Shown piece by piece: positions 18,627 through 28,136 of a stretch of 64,000 bases of DNA; position 1 is the stretch's first letter; the number at the start of each line of letters is the position of its first letter. The stretch is from positions 1-64,000 of the forward strand of contig CP095495.1 in assembly GCA_023052945.1 (NCBI GenBank). Direction: 5' to 3'. The position numbers and the translations under genes were made by a program. This stretch comes from Wolbachia pipientis (GTDB taxonomy: Bacteria; Pseudomonadota; Alphaproteobacteria; Rickettsiales; Anaplasmataceae). The notes under the pieces are model-generated. The model made no database searches and was not told the origin of the DNA. It saw nothing but the letters and a program-made list of their open reading frames with translations.

Positions 18627-18815
18627 TTACTTACTTTTGTCTTTACTACTGCCAGCACTAGTAGCACTACTACTACCCAGTTGCGTAGCAGGCTTGCTAC
18701 TTTCACGTTCACGTTGCCGTGCTTCTCTCTCATGCTTATCAGGACCGACTCTTTCAAACCTATCGCTTGGAATTATCCTATTACCCCTACTTCCATTATC
18801 ATTATTACTATGCAT
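18627..18815 (-). CDS. 62-aa hydrophilic unknown protein
   Basis: A short ORF rich in Arg, Glu, Ser and Lys (MHSNNDNGSRGNRII at the start; EREARQRERESS in the middle). GGAGAG lies seven bases before the ATG, a good ribosome site. It is on the same strand and directly upstream of the 850-aa gene, so the two may form one transcript. No domain recognised. Low complexity makes the call moderate. Confidence 0.5.
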   Translation of the reverse strand: MHSNNDNGSRGNRIIPSDRFERVGPDKHEREARQRERESSKPATQLGSSSATSAGSSKDKSK

Positions 18816-18924
18816 ATTACTCTCCAGTAAAAATATTATGTAACTAATATACTAAAAATAAATTATAGTGCAAGCACTTTTTTATATTTTTTAGTATAAA
18901 TTTTATTCACTCTTTTTCATAAAA

Positions 18925-19062
18925 CTTAAGTTTTCTAGATTCCGCTAACACGTAGCGGAATGACGAACTGTCGACACCTATCTATATGCCCCTGGATTCC
19001 AGTTTCACGCACTGAAATGACAAGAAAGGGACACTGGGATCCAGTCTTCTTTGTCATCTAAG
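18925..19062. repeat. Palindromic repeat cluster
   Basis: Contains CCGCTAACACGTAGCGG (18945 region), a stem of CCGCTA/TAGCGG, followed by a second family with ATTCCAGTTTCACGCACTG and CTGGGATCCAG cores near 19000-19045. The same families recur at 31140, 41220, 49310 and 54535. They resemble the mobile palindromic elements known from Rickettsiales. Confidence 0.8.
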
Positions 19063-19075
19063 TAGCTAACACTAG

Positions 19076-20080
19076 CTATCTCGATGGTGCATTACCATTT
19101 CCTCTTGCTGCACGTTCATTCAATACATCAGTAACTTTTGATCTAGGATCTTCTTGAACACTACTTGCAGAACTACGCTGATCAGCACTAGACTTTCCAT
19201 TATCAGTAGTTCCTGATGGAGCTTGCCAATGATCAATAACCATTGTTACAAGTTCAGCACAAAAATCATCCATTTTTTGCTTATTAGCAGACTTGGTTGT
19301 TGGCACTTCTTTGTTGTTAACATCATCAATAGTATTATCTTTATCCCTTTTTTCTTTACCATTGAAGGATCTTGAATAATTTGCCTGCACCCCTGGCCCA
19401 TTTCCAGTAAGCTTCTTCTCTGTAGGTTTTGATGGACACACCTCTTTCTTCGGTTCAGGCTTCGCTTCTTTCTTTTCTTCCACTTTTGGTTTTGTTTCTT
19501 TTATCTCGCGGATCTCCTCCTTTATAACCTCTTTAGGCATTAGTTCTTTCATAGGTTTTGGTAAAAGATCAAGTTCTGGTTTGCTCAGAACAACCGGTCT
19601 TACAAATCCTGGTGAAACGTCAAAAAGGAAAACTGGCACTTTAGGTTTTTCTCTTTCATCCACTTTTATTTCTACGTCTTTACGAACTTCTTTATTTTCT
19701 TCTTCCTTTAATGATGTTTTTTCTGCTTTTTTATCTTCTGCTTTAGCTGTTTCTTCTGTAGATGCCTCTACTATAGCTGCTAGCTCAACTCCAAACATCT
19801 CTGCAAACATTGTAATAATCCATCCGGTAACGGCGAGCTGTAACTTGAATTTGAGATCCTGCAACAAACTGAGCCTTTCGAACATCCTTGCAAACTCTTC
19901 TTCTGACAACTCACCACTGCCTAATTTCTCCTGCAATTCTTTTATCTCTTTGTCCAACCTCTTGTCCCAACTCAAATCTAAATTACTTGTGAAAATCTTC
20001 TTGATTAACTCCTTAAGCTTGTCACGCAAGAACTTCATTATCGCAGCAATCAGGTTCTTTTCTTTCTTCTCCTTGAGCAT
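19076..20080 (-). CDS. 334-aa Lys/Glu-rich unknown protein, probably the 3' part of a frameshifted gene
   Basis: Not recognised. The N-terminal 90 residues form amphipathic helices (FLRDKLKELIKKIF; LDKEIKELQEKL), with a hydrophobic stretch VTGWIITMFAEMFGVELAAIV at about 85-105 that could touch a membrane. The middle is a KE/P-rich linker. The open frame extends upstream of the ATG at 20080 to about 20262 and codes sensible residues (FNGERERVLGDFWNFFESLF), so this ATG is likely not the true start. With the 127-aa frame above, one base added would give a 471-aa protein. Confidence 0.55.
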   Translation of the reverse strand: MLKEKKEKNLIAAIMKFLRDKLKELIKKIFTSNLDLSWDKRLDKEIKELQEKLGSGELSEEEFARMFERLSLLQDLKFKLQLAVTGWIITMFAEMFGVELAAIVEASTEETAKAEDKKAEKTSLKEEENKEVRKDVEIKVDEREKPKVPVFLFDVSPGFVRPVVLSKPELDLLPKPMKELMPKEVIKEEIREIKETKPKVEEKKEAKPEPKKEVCPSKPTEKKLTGNGPGVQANYSRSFNGKEKRDKDNTIDDVNNKEVPTTKSANKQKMDDFCAELVTMVIDHWQAPSGTTDNGKSSADQRSSASSVQEDPRSKVTDVLNERAARGNGNAPSR

Positions 20081-20106
20081 TTTGTAGATTTTCGGATCAT
20101 CTACAT

Positions 20107-20490
20107 TTACTTCAAAGAGGTTGAAGAGAGATTCAAAGAAATTCCAGAAATCTCCGAGTACTCTTTCTCTTTCACCATTGAAGTAATCCTCATTATCTCC
20201 TTCTCCGATATGTAGCTCTGCTTGAGATGATATTTCATTGACACAACTAGAGCCTGACGCTCACACTCGAGCCTTCTGAGCAAATCTTGTCTGTCAAGCT
20301 CTTCTATGGCGGCTTTCAGTTCATTTAACTTCTGCTCCGCAGAGAAATCTTCCTCTCTGATTTTTCCTTGGAAGATTGAGCTACCGTTTCCGTCATTATT
20401 TAAAAAATCTTCCATTATTTTTTCCTCCTCAATTAAATTATTGTCTTTATCTTGACCTAAAAAGCTTTCTACCATTTTTACTCCACTCAT
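20107..20490 (-). CDS. 127-aa coiled-coil unknown protein, probably the 5' part of the same gene as 19076-20080
   Basis: Acidic, helical protein with heptad-like segments (EQKLNELKAAIEELDRQDLL, then RRLECERQALVV). The frame ends at 20107 in a low-complexity tail (LNLSSTSLK). From about 20262 to 20107 the next frame is also open and appears coding, with FFESLFNLF replacing that tail. I read this as a single gene with a frameshift at about 20110-20175. A real pair of overlapping genes cannot be ruled out. Confidence 0.5.
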   Translation of the reverse strand: MSGVKMVESFLGQDKDNNLIEEEKIMEDFLNNDGNGSSIFQGKIREEDFSAEQKLNELKAAIEELDRQDLLRRLECERQALVVSMKYHLKQSYISEKEIMRITSMVKEKEYSEISGISLNLSSTSLK

Positions 20491-20586
20491 AAAACTTAAT
20501 AATTTAATTCTACAGTACTAAACATTTAAGAAGTGTTAACGTAAAGATGTCAATAAAATTATTTACATTTTTACACTATATTATAT

Positions 20587-20762
20587 CACGCACCATTTAA
20601 CCTTTCAATAATATTTTTTATTCTTGCTGCTTTTTCAAGCTCTAGCATGCGCTTTCCTTTTAATGTTCACTTTTGCCTCTACTACCACTTTTTCTTATAA
20701 AGTATTTGTTTATTATACTCTTTTGCATAACATTGTGCAACATATTGCATTCAGAGTGTATT
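20587..20762 (-). pseudogene. Diverged relic of a uvrB 3' end
   Basis: The plus-strand text TTTTTATTCTTGCTGCTT followed by TTTCAAGCTCTAGCATGCGC parallels the 3' end of the intact uvrB at 23044 (TTTTTATTCTTGCTGCTT, CTTCAAACTCTAAA, CAGCATGCGC). Further on, ATAACATTGTGCAACATATTG parallels ACAATATTGTGCAATATATT of uvrB; these are quoted in parts of 20 bases or less. Same orientation as uvrB, many substitutions and small deletions. It forms a direct repeat with the real gene end around the ankyrin gene. Confidence 0.7.
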
Positions 20763-20839
20763 GAACGAGCCTGAAAGGCTGATAAACGAGTATCAACAAA
20801 GGCTGTCAGAAAGCAAAGATAAAGCTACGTTAGATATAC

Positions 20840-20985
20840 CTTAGCCACTTAAGTAGGACGGAAAGCACACCCATTGTAAATACTGTACTGTGGCGAGCTC
20901 CCGAAAGATTAAAATCTCATACTCAAAGCCATACCGCTTAGTGCGGCAAAACAACCCTGCCAAATCGGAACAATTTTAAGTGAGC
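20840..20985 (-). pseudogene. Relic of the Terminase_6-type 3' end
   Basis: On the minus strand the bases code pieces homologous to 15800-16036: CAAATTGTTCC-like start, TTGCCGCA, AAGCGGTATGGCT, TTTGAGTATGAGATTTTAAT, then ACAGTATTTACAATGG and finally GGCTAAGGTATATCTAA. Internal deletions remove the YDDQVDS region. It is therefore a second decayed copy, inverted relative to the longer one. Between it and the uvrB relic, plus-strand codons read VLNEPERLINEYQQRLSESK then a stop at about 20840, another unidentified gene end. Confidence 0.75.
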
Positions 20986-21016
20986 TTATTATTGTGTGGC
21001 ACTATTTCAATAATCA

Positions 21017-22855
21017 CTATCTGCCTTTAACACTTGTGTCAATTTGCTGCGAACAAGCTTGCGTAAAATCAGTAAATGGAACATCCTTAATAGTCTCGGT
21101 TGGCTCTGTAGATACATTACCATTTTTCTTAAAATCTTTATTTTCTATAGCTTCCAGAACATTTTTTCCTCCCAAAAGACAGCTTTCTCCTAAACTTTTC
21201 TTCTCAGCTTTTAACTTGTTAAGCCTTGCTTCGCTCTCATCATCAATTTCTACTTCTATTTTATTACTACCTTCCTTACTGGGATGTAGGTAAATACTAA
21301 TCTCTCCTACCTCAGTGGTAAAAGACATTTTAATGCTACCTTTTAAGATATCTTTATAATTTCTTTTTCCGTCTATGCTTTCAACTCTTACTATACTCTC
21401 CCCAATTTGAAGTATGCCGACTTTTAAATTTAAAGCTTTATCTTTTAAAGCTTCAGCTTTGTTAAAGATTTTTGCAGGGTTAATAATACTATCTTGTGAA
21501 TATTTCACATAAAAATATACATTATCTATTTCTGCTTTAAAGTCATACTCATGAGTTTGCTTACTTTTGTTTACGATACCTTCACATGCTATACTTATTA
21601 GCTTGCTTTCAATTTCTTCACATTTCTCACCGAGATTACTTATATAATCAGATTTATAATTTTGTGCTAGCTCAGTATTATCGAAGAAAAATTTTTGTCT
21701 TGCTTTCCCACCTTTTAACAATAACTCGTTAGTGATGTTTTCTATGATACCTGAAACTTTATCTTCGTTGTCATCGTCTTGGTCGGTAATATCATTAACC
21801 CTCCCTATATACTCTTTGGTTCCATCGCGTGGTTTCACACGATCACTAAGAACACCTTCTATTTCTTCAAGTATTAAATTTGTTACAGTTTCTTTATCAC
21901 CCTTTTCATTACCTTTACTACAACTTGAATTTAATCTTAGTCCTTCCTTCCAGTAGTCATTTACTATTTTCTCAATACTTTCTAGAATATTTTCTTCAGA
22001 TTCTTGTTTATTTTGCGCTGTTATACCTCTTATCTCCCCACAAAACTTATCAATTAGCTTCTTCTCATCTGTAGTTAATGGTATTCCTAGCTTCGCTAAC
22101 AGTGAGTCTTCTAGAAAAAGATAATCACTTGAACTACAGCTCGAATCCTCTTCTGTGTTACAATCACTCAATTTAACAGACTCTATCTGACTATCATCAC
22201 CAGAGCTATTTGAACAATCATCTACCGAACCATTAGGTGTTGTCGGATTCCCTTCATTTTCATGAGAATCATCTAAATTATAACCCCAATACTTCAAAGC
22301 TTGAAGGCAGTCAGGTTCAGTAACATATTCAAATGGAGTCTTTCCACTTTTATCTGTTATACTTGGATCAGCTCCTGCTTTTAAAAGAAGCTCTATAGCT
22401 TGAAGGCAGTTATTTTTAGCAGCATAATGTAACGGAGTCTTTCCACTTTGATCTCGCACACTTGGATTAGCCCCTTTTTCTAAAAGAAAACCTATACCGC
22501 CAGTATCGTTACATTCAGCAACGTAATGTAACAGAGTTTTTCCATCTTGGTTTTGTACATTTGGATTAGCTCCTGTTCCTAGAAGAGACATTATATATTG
22601 AGTATTATTGGAATCATCTAATAGATTGCTATTGCTTTTTAACTCATTTAAAATGCTAAATAATTTTTCATCTAAGTAATATGACGGAGTTTTTCCATCT
22701 TGGCCTTTTGTATTTGGATCAGCTCCTGCTTGTAGAAGAAACATTATATGTTGAATACAATTGAAATTACCTAATAGATTGCTATTGCTTGCTAACTTAT
22801 CTAAAATGTCATGTAATTGTTCATTTAATCCCTTGTTTGGTACCCCACCATTCAT
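21017..22855 (-). CDS. Ankyrin-repeat protein, 612 aa
   Basis: Residues 1-190 hold about five ankyrin repeats. The clear ones are DGKTLLHYVAECNDTGGIGF, SGKTPLHYAAKNNCLQAIEL and SGKTPFEYVTEPDCLQALKY, each after a GA(D/N)P pattern. Residues 200-240 are an acidic Ser-rich linker. The remaining 370 residues are unknown, alpha/beta in look, with a VSGIIENITNELLLKGG stretch and a YKDILKGSIKMSFTTEVGEI stretch. Wolbachia ankyrin proteins often bind host proteins after secretion; here that is inference. It is flanked by relics of terminase and uvrB on the 3' side. The start at 22855 is the only good Met. Confidence 0.85.
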   Translation of the reverse strand: MNGGVPNKGLNEQLHDILDKLASNSNLLGNFNCIQHIMFLLQAGADPNTKGQDGKTPSYYLDEKLFSILNELKSNSNLLDDSNNTQYIMSLLGTGANPNVQNQDGKTLLHYVAECNDTGGIGFLLEKGANPSVRDQSGKTPLHYAAKNNCLQAIELLLKAGADPSITDKSGKTPFEYVTEPDCLQALKYWGYNLDDSHENEGNPTTPNGSVDDCSNSSGDDSQIESVKLSDCNTEEDSSCSSSDYLFLEDSLLAKLGIPLTTDEKKLIDKFCGEIRGITAQNKQESEENILESIEKIVNDYWKEGLRLNSSCSKGNEKGDKETVTNLILEEIEGVLSDRVKPRDGTKEYIGRVNDITDQDDDNEDKVSGIIENITNELLLKGGKARQKFFFDNTELAQNYKSDYISNLGEKCEEIESKLISIACEGIVNKSKQTHEYDFKAEIDNVYFYVKYSQDSIINPAKIFNKAEALKDKALNLKVGILQIGESIVRVESIDGKRNYKDILKGSIKMSFTTEVGEISIYLHPSKEGSNKIEVEIDDESEARLNKLKAEKKSLGESCLLGGKNVLEAIENKDFKKNGNVSTEPTETIKDVPFTDFTQACSQQIDTSVKGR

Positions 22856-23043
22856 ATTCTATAACCATTACTCACTAATTCTTCAGTGATTACCGTAATA
22901 CACAGATAAGTCAATAAAAAAATACACCTTTCCTTCTTCAATTCTAAGAAATTGTCAAAAATCTCAAAAAGATGAGCTAAAATAAGAAGGAGAATAGCAG
23001 GTTGTTTACACTTTCATGCTATGCCCATAGCATCATATATTAC

Positions 23044-24957
23044 TTAACCTTGTAATAATTTTTTTATTCTTGCTGCTTCTTCAAACTCTAAATTTTCAGC
23101 ATGCGCTAACATTTGCCTTCTCAAATCATCCTTATTAGTATTTACTTTCGGCTCTGCTATTGCCCTCTCCTGTAAGGTGTTTGATATAGGTTTTATTATA
23201 GTCTTCGGGACAATATTGTGCAATATATTATGTTCTTCTTGTTTTTTTCTTCTTCTTTCGGTCTCTCTTAATGCACGATCTAAAGAACCAGTGATTTTAT
23301 CTGCATATAAAATTACTCTACCTTCAGCATTACGCGCAGCACGACCGATCGTTTGAATGAGCGATGTTTCTGATCGCAAAAATCCTTCTTTATCAGCATC
23401 TAAAACTGCAACCAAACCACACTCTGGAATATCAAGACCTTCCCTAAGCAAGTTAACACCTACTAAAACGTCAATTTCTTTAGATCTTAATTTACATATA
23501 ATCTCTATTCTCTCCAGCGCACCAATATCCGAATGCAAATAACTCACTCTCATATTTAATTCACTCATATATTCAGCTAAATTTTCAGCCATTTTTTTCG
23601 TCAATGTAGTGATTAAAACACAAAATCCCCTCCCTATTGTCACTTGTGCCTCATGAATTACATCATCAATTTGACTCTCTATTGGTTTCACAATGCAGAT
23701 TGGGTCTGTAAGCCCTGTTGGACGGATAACTTGCTCTATAAATACATTATTGGTCTTTGCCAACTCATACTTTCCAGGAGTAGCTGAAATGTAAATAGTC
23801 TGCGGCCTAACTTTCTCCCATTCTTCAAATTTTAATGGACGATTATCAAAAGCGGAAGGGAGCCTGAAGCCATAGTCAATCAATTTCTTTTTACGCGCCT
23901 CATTACCACTGTACATTGCACCAATCTGAGGAACGGTGACATGACTCTCATCAACAAATAAAATTACGTCTTTGGGTAAATATTCAAACAAAGTAGGCGG
24001 TGGATCCCCAGCTTCCATTCCATAGAGATAACGCGAATAATTTTCAATACCTTTACATATTCCTGTTGTCCTCATCATTTCAATATCAAAATTAGTGCGT
24101 TGCTCGAGGCGCTTTGCTTCAACAATCTTGTTTTGCAAGTAGTAATAATCCAAGCATTCATGCAGCTCTTTTTTGATTAGCTCAACTGTCTGCAACAGAG
24201 TCTCACGTGATGTAATGTGATAGCTGTTTGGAAAAATGGTGATTGTATTTAGGCTTTTGGTAATATTACTCGTTATAGCATCAATTTCAGAAATTTCTTC
24301 TATTTCATCACCAAGCAGCGATAAACGCCAAGCTTTATTTTCATAATAGGCAGGAAATATATCGATAATATCGCCACGCACTCTGAAATATCCTCTCTCA
24401 AACCTGGTATCAGAGCGCTTGTATTGGAGATCAGCTAAATTACTCAAGAAATCATTAACATGAATTTTATCTCCAACACTTAAAGATATAGTCATGCTGC
24501 GGTAGCTTTCAGGTGAACCAAGACCGTATATGCAAGAAACACTGGCAACTACGATCGTGTCCCTGCGCTCCAAGAGGGAGCAGACGGCAGAATAACGCAG
24601 CATGTCAATTCTGTCGTTGATTGCAGAGTCTTTTTCGATATAAGTATCAGTTTGCGGCAAATAAGCTTCGGGCTGATAGTAATCATAATAAGAAATGAAA
24701 TATCCAACAGCATTATTGGGAAATAATCCTTTCATTTCCTCATAAAGTTGTGCTGCTAAGGTTTTATTGTGTGCCATGATCAGCGCAGGTCTGTTTGTCC
24801 TTGCTATAACATTTGCCATAGTGAAAGTTTTCCCAGAACCAGTAACCCCAAGTAAAACTTGGTCTCTTTTATTGCTATTTAGCCCCGCAATTAAACTATC
24901 GATTGCTTGCGGTTGATCTCCAGAGGGTTGAAAATGTGTAGTGATTTGAAATTTCAT
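23044..24957 (-). CDS. uvrB: Excinuclease ABC subunit B
   Basis: A 637-aa damage-verifying helicase of nucleotide excision repair; loads on DNA with UvrA and recruits UvrC. Walker [11 protein letters not shown] near residue 40, the beta-hairpin with [12 protein letters not shown] that clamps one strand, the DESH box in [20 protein letters not shown], the helicase motif [19 protein letters not shown], and a C-terminal UVR motif ([17 protein letters not shown]) for UvrC contact. Length is near the family norm (about 650-670). No defect seen. Confidence 0.98.
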   Translation of the reverse strand: MKFQITTHFQPSGDQPQAIDSLIAGLNSNKRDQVLLGVTGSGKTFTMANVIARTNRPALIMAHNKTLAAQLYEEMKGLFPNNAVGYFISYYDYYQPEAYLPQTDTYIEKDSAINDRIDMLRYSAVCSLLERRDTIVVASVSCIYGLGSPESYRSMTISLSVGDKIHVNDFLSNLADLQYKRSDTRFERGYFRVRGDIIDIFPAYYENKAWRLSLLGDEIEEISEIDAITSNITKSLNTITIFPNSYHITSRETLLQTVELIKKELHECLDYYYLQNKIVEAKRLEQRTNFDIEMMRTTGICKGIENYSRYLYGMEAGDPPPTLFEYLPKDVILFVDESHVTVPQIGAMYSGNEARKKKLIDYGFRLPSAFDNRPLKFEEWEKVRPQTIYISATPGKYELAKTNNVFIEQVIRPTGLTDPICIVKPIESQIDDVIHEAQVTIGRGFCVLITTLTKKMAENLAEYMSELNMRVSYLHSDIGALERIEIICKLRSKEIDVLVGVNLLREGLDIPECGLVAVLDADKEGFLRSETSLIQTIGRAARNAEGRVILYADKITGSLDRALRETERRRKKQEEHNILHNIVPKTIIKPISNTLQERAIAEPKVNTNKDDLRRQMLAHAENLEFEEAARIKKLLQG

Positions 24958-25109
24958 AGACTTTACTTACTATCTTTGATTCATTGCATAGTGAACACTA
25001 TATTGCTTTTAAGATAAGTTGTATAGCTATAAACTTTCCGTAAAGCCATAAAACATTAACCAACAATAGACTTCTTGCATAACCATATAACGAACTTTTC
25101 TTGGGAATA
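24958..25109. repeat. Intergenic stretch with repeat-derived sequence
   Basis: About 150 bases between uvrB and the recombinase relic. It contains CAATAGACTTCTTGCATA at about 25066, a string shared with 48800 and, in reverse, 51235. No gene seen. Confidence 0.55.
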
Positions 25110-25674
25110 GAAACGAAAAAACCTGCTTGACAAACTCCGCCAGCCCCCTTATCATGGTGTGTAGTACAATGATACAAATTAAGAATTCCCCCACCCTGCG
25201 CTGGTTCTTCGATCTGAAATCCTACTTCTACCTGATCACGACCAATGTTAATTTGTTCTATTAATGCTTTAATAATGCCGCGCTTAGTTTGCCAATCTAG
25301 CTGTTCCAGGTTCGATTTTACACTAGAATAAAAATTCTTTATGCTATTTATAATAAGACTTATTCCTTTTTCTACTGCCTTCTGATCAACTACCTTTTTT
25401 TCTCTTCTTCTATCCCTTGTAAGCGTTCTTTCATTTTTCTCATTGTCTATTTAAATTCTCCCTCGCTTATATATCCTTTCTCTCCTGCATTTTCTTGACT
25501 ATAATAATCTTCCATTAATTTTTCGATACCTTCTTTTATTTGATTTTCTCTTCTTGCAAACTTTTTCTCTGATGATTCATCATTTTTATTTTCTAATACT
25601 CTACGTTGGTATTCCTTTTTTATCATCTCTGGGTTTTTAGTACATCTTTCACCTTTTCCCATACAGCTATTTCT
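25110..25674 (-). pseudogene. Relic of a large serine recombinase (C-terminal part)
   Basis: Minus-strand codons from 25662 read NPEMIKKEYQRRVLENKN, RRENQIKEGIEKLMEDYYSQ and GYISEGEFK, then TAG (25449-25447) where a Gln codon is expected. The same frame goes on with MRKMKERLQGIEEEKK until an A7 run (25395-25401, A8 expected) shifts it. Then come VVDQKAVEKGISLII, LEQLDWQTKRGIIKALIEQI and RDQVEVGFQI, the typical C-terminal coiled coil and tail of large serine recombinases. The catalytic N-terminus is gone at the IS boundary (25676). Most likely an old WO integrase. Confidence 0.78.
25112..25158. repeat. Repeat with CATGATAAGGGGGCTGGC core, copy A
   Basis: Minus-strand string CATGATAAGGGGGCTGGC, then GGAGTTTGTCAAGCAGG. 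The same core is found at about 48845-48880 (minus strand) and at about 41955-41985 (plus strand). This copy lies at the 3' end of the serine recombinase relic. Copies A and B also share a GTTTTTTCGTTTCTA arm. Confidence 0.8.
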
Positions 25675-25675
25675 A

Positions 25676-26500
25676 AGAACCTGTACATGATCTCAAAGAA
25701 GGAATAAAGAAGGAGATAATGTATATAAATTAGATATATGAGAAGTGTATACCCAAGTGACATAAGTCGTGAAAAATTTGAGATAATTTTACCAGATCTA
25801 GAATCCTGTAGAAAAAAAACAAAGCCAAGAAGACTTATGATGTATTTTGTGGAGTGCTATACGTCCTAAAAAGCTGCTGCCAGTGGAGAATGTTGCCACA
25901 AGAGTTTCCAAAATGGAGAAGTTGTTACGACTACTTTAAAAAATGGAGTGAAAAACCAAGCGTAGATAAAGAAAGTATTTTGGAACGTGTTTAAAAAAAA
26001 ATTAGTCAGAAAGGTCCGTATTAACAATGGTCGGAAAGAGAAAACAAGTTTCTGTATAATTGATGCTCAAAGCGTTAAAAACGCAGATACTGCTGAAAGA
26101 AAGGGCTATGATGCAGGAAAAAAAATTTCAGGGTCATATCGCAGTTGATACACAAGACATGCAATTCATATAACAACGGCAGAAGCAACTAGTGCCGTGA
26201 AAATGGTGAAAAATGCTAAAGCAAACCTCTCTGAAGTCAAAAATATACTCGCTGATGCTGGCTACACAGGAAAAATTTTTGCAACACAAATAAAAGCAAC
26301 TATTGGTGCAACTGTTGAGGTAATAAAACGCAGTGAATTACATACCTTTGCTGTACTGCCAAAAAGATGGGTTGTAGAGCGTTCTTTTGCTTGGTTGGAA
26401 AAATGTAGACGGTTATGGAAAAATTGCGAGCGTAAACTCAACACCAGCTTGCAAATTTGCTTTCACTGCTTTGCTCCTCAAAAGATTATGAACAGGTTCT
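25676..26500 (+). mobile_element. IS5-family element B, full length (825 bp), transposase frameshifted
   Basis: Terminal inverted repeats AGAACCTGTACATGATCT at 25676 and, reversed, AGAACCTGTTCATAATCT at 26500. The flanking dinucleotide TA is duplicated. The transposase starts MRSVYPSDISREKFEIILP, continues in other frames with CGVLYVLKSCCQWRMLPQEF and WSEKPSVDKESILERV, and ends with an open frame to about 26600 that codes LADAGYTGKIFA and LPKRWVVERSFAWLEKCRRL (DDE residues). Several frameshifts and stops make it inactive. Its right end removes the last codons of asd; its left end truncates the recombinase relic. Confidence 0.87.
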
Positions 26501-27503
26501 TAGAATCTCAAGAATCTGCACTATATTTAATGCTGCGCCTTTGCGCAGATTATCAGCCACTATCCACATATTTAATCCGTGTTCAACAGTATTGTCTCTT
26601 CTAATACGCGATACATATACAGCATCCTCCTGTACAACATCAATTTGAGTTATGTATTCACCGTCTTCACGCCTGTTGTACACTAAAACTCCACTATCTT
26701 CGGCTTCACTTAGCACTTCACGAGCTTGTTCTTCAGTGATATGTTGATCAAATTCTATATTTACCGCCATAGCGTGACCGATAAAGACGGGTACTCTTAC
26801 ACAAGTTGCAGTAACTTTTATATCTTCCTCTAAAATTTTTTTTGTCTCCTCTTGCATTTTCCATTCCTCTTCTGTAGAACCATTTTCCATGAATTCTCCT
26901 ACATGGGGAATGCAATTAAACGCTATTTGCTTGGGGAATATCTCGGGCTTTTTTAGTCTCATTCATGAAGATTTTTTTTGTCTGATTATAAAGTTCATCC
27001 ATTGCTGCTTTACCTGCACCAGAAGTTGATTGATAAGTTGAAGCAACGATTCTCTTTATTTTTGCTTTCTGGTGTAATAGATGTAGTACTAGCAGCATCT
27101 GTATTGTAGTACAGTTTGGGTTGGATATTATGTTGTGGTTTTTATATTCCATAATTTTTTCTTTATTAATCTCTGGAATAATGAGCGGCACACCCTCTTT
27201 CATTCTAAAATGGGAAGTGTTATCTATCACGATGCACCCAGCCTTAATTGCAGTCGGTACGTGTTTCTCAGAAACATGAGATTCGGCACAGAAAATGGCT
27301 ACATTAGTTCCAACGAAGTCATAATCCTCAAGGCATAAAACTGTTAACTCTTTGTCACCAAAACTCACCTTCTTCCCTTCTGATTTTTTCGACGCAAGTG
27401 CAATAACAGAATCTATCGCCTCATCTTGAAACTCAGCAAGCGTGCTTAATACCTCACGCCCTACTCTTCCGGTTGCTCCAATAACAGCAATTTTGTATCT
27501 CAT
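26486..27503 (-). pseudogene. asd: Aspartate-semialdehyde dehydrogenase, one-base frameshift and IS-altered C-terminus
   Basis: NADPH-dependent enzyme of the aspartate pathway leading to DAP for lipid II and to Lys/Thr. The N-terminal part (27503-26916) has the Rossmann motif VIGATGRVGREVL, the catalytic Cys in NPNCTTIQML and STSGAGKAAMDEL. The frame then breaks in an A6 run (26949-26954, five expected), and the second part reads PEIFPKQIAFNCIPHVGEF, RVPVFIGHAMAVNIEF and DNLRKGAALNIVQILEIL. The last four residues and stop come from the inserted IS. Everything else is intact, so a homopolymer sequencing error is a real alternative to decay. Confidence 0.93.
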
Positions 27504-27643
27504 ATAGATGAACCTCTAACTTTAAAGTTATATTATATTTTTACTGACAAAATTTACAATTGTTTTAGTATTTTTACCTTGCAATTAATTGTAATTTAGC
27601 TATTATTATGCAATATTAGTAATATTACATAATAAAATGAAAG

Positions 27644-28096
27644 ATGAGTAAGGAATACGATGAAACTAAGGTTAAACCTGCAATGTCTACACCTCAAGAG
27701 CCTGAAAGAACCAATGGATTAAAGGCTCAAAATGTTCTTTCGAAAAAAAGAAAGCCTGTAATAAATTTTGATGATAAAAAATATGGTGTAAAAAACCTTA
27801 AAATAGACCAACAGTTCCTAAATAAAAGACAAGAATCTTCAAAGCTAAGAGATTTCTTAAGATCAATACCAATAATAGGGAGATTTTTAGCAAGGATTTT
27901 CACACCTGAAAAAATAGAAATCATCAGTAACCCTATATATGACAACATGGAAGCATATGAAAAATCGCAAGCAGGTCACTCCAGTAAGATAAAAGATGAG
28001 ACTAGTGTAGATGATGAACACACAAAAGAAGTAGATAGTAAACTTGAGAAGGGTAATGTTGAACAAGTGGACAACAAGCAAAGTCGTGATCCATAA
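27644..28096 (+). CDS. 150-aa unknown charged protein
   Basis: Not recognised. Hydrophilic, with a basic centre (LSKKRKPVINFDDKKYG; LRDFLRSIPIIGRFLARIF is an amphipathic helix at about residues 68-86) and an acidic C-terminus. No signal peptide or full membrane segment. The amphipathic helix could bind membranes. It lies divergent from asd and convergent with the transporter that follows. Confidence 0.65.
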   Translation: MSKEYDETKVKPAMSTPQEPERTNGLKAQNVLSKKRKPVINFDDKKYGVKNLKIDQQFLNKRQESSKLRDFLRSIPIIGRFLARIFTPEKIEIISNPIYDNMEAYEKSQAGHSSKIKDETSVDDEHTKEVDSKLEKGNVEQVDNKQSRDP

Positions 28097-28136
28097 ATAT
28101 CAATCATTTAAAAATTATCTCTAGCTATAACATTTG

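Noticed and set aside
19076..22855. Possible homology between the C-terminal part of the 334-aa protein and the middle of the ankyrin protein (FC.E and D.W blocks)
   Set aside because: Only a few scattered identical residues; not enough to claim by eye.
26262..26444. 60-codon minus-strand ORF within IS element B
   Set aside because: Shadow of the transposase DDE region.
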